Origin: Candidatus Cellulosilyticum pullistercoris
GTDB taxonomy: Bacteria > Bacillota > Clostridia > Lachnospirales > Cellulosilyticaceae
Assembly (NCBI GenBank): GCA_018883705.1
Contig: JAHLFQ010000093.1
Coordinates: forward strand, 1 to 5,912
Direction: 5' to 3'
Length of the DNA stretch: 5,912 nucleotides
This document shows, piece by piece, positions 5,864 to 5,912 of the stretch. The notes beneath the pieces were generated by a model that was given only the letters and a program-made list of their open reading frames with translations, ran no database searches and was not told the origin of the DNA. A program made the position numbers and the translations under genes. How positions within the stretch are numbered: the first letter of the stretch is position 1; every line of letters begins with the position of its first letter.

Positions 5864-5912
5864 TGTGCTTCACCTATCTTTTCATATGAAACTTTCATGC
5901 CATCTTCAAGGA
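5860..5912 (-). CDS. C-terminal end of a probable MacA/YknX-like efflux adaptor (partial)
   Basis: Only the last 16 codons are inside the window: LEDGMKVSYEKIGEAQ, then TGA at 5860-5862. The G-[L/M]-x-G-M-x-V-like end (here LEDGMKV) is common at the C terminus of HlyD/MacA-type membrane-fusion proteins. That family usually sits immediately upstream of a MacB-type ATPase and permease. The stop overlaps the probable GTG start of the ATPase by 4 bp (GTGA), indicating translational coupling. The assignment rests on a short tail plus gene order, so it is tentative. Everything upstream lies outside the window. Confidence 0.6.
   Translation of the reverse strand, partial: LEDGMKVSYEKIGEAQ

Overview
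The window is AT-rich DNA whose genes all lie on the minus strand, so transcription runs from high to low coordinates. The low GC, strong AGGAGG-type ribosome binding sites, a near-consensus sigma-A promoter, and MacB/YknZ-type and Pot-type proteins of Gram-positive flavour suggest a low-GC Bacillota, probably a clostridium. The species cannot be fixed from the sequence alone.

Region 1 (about 5912 down to 2678) is the distal part of a MacAB/YknXYZ-like ABC efflux operon. It holds the last 16 codons of a probable membrane-fusion adaptor, a MacB/LolD-type ATPase, and two tandem, related but distinct MacB/FtsX-type permeases. It closes with an intrinsic terminator 7 bp after the last stop codon. 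The genes are 2 to 16 bp apart or overlap by 4 bp. The ATPase carries an apparent one-base frameshift a few codons after its natural start. The longest uninterrupted ATG reading frame therefore begins inside the Walker A motif, and that ATG is not the real start.

Region 2 (2211 to 2677) is non-coding. It holds a well-formed sigma-A promoter (TTGACC, 17 bp, TATAAT) pointing at the next operon, and a leader of about 195 nt. Two nearly identical 15-bp palindromes (TAAAC-N5-GTTTA) sit one on each side of that promoter, 96 bp apart.

Region 3 (2210 to 1) is a polyamine-uptake operon. It encodes an XRE-family regulator with a C-terminal cupin sensor domain, then PotA (ATPase), then PotB (permease, cut by the window edge). 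The remaining partners, a PotC permease and a PotD binding protein, would be expected beyond position 1. The simplest model is that the XRE-cupin protein binds the palindromes and controls its own operon according to intracellular polyamine. This is inferred from family knowledge and layout and is not demonstrated here.

I saw no RNA genes, CRISPR arrays or insertion sequences. The most useful observations are the palindrome pair and the disrupted 5' end of the efflux ATPase.
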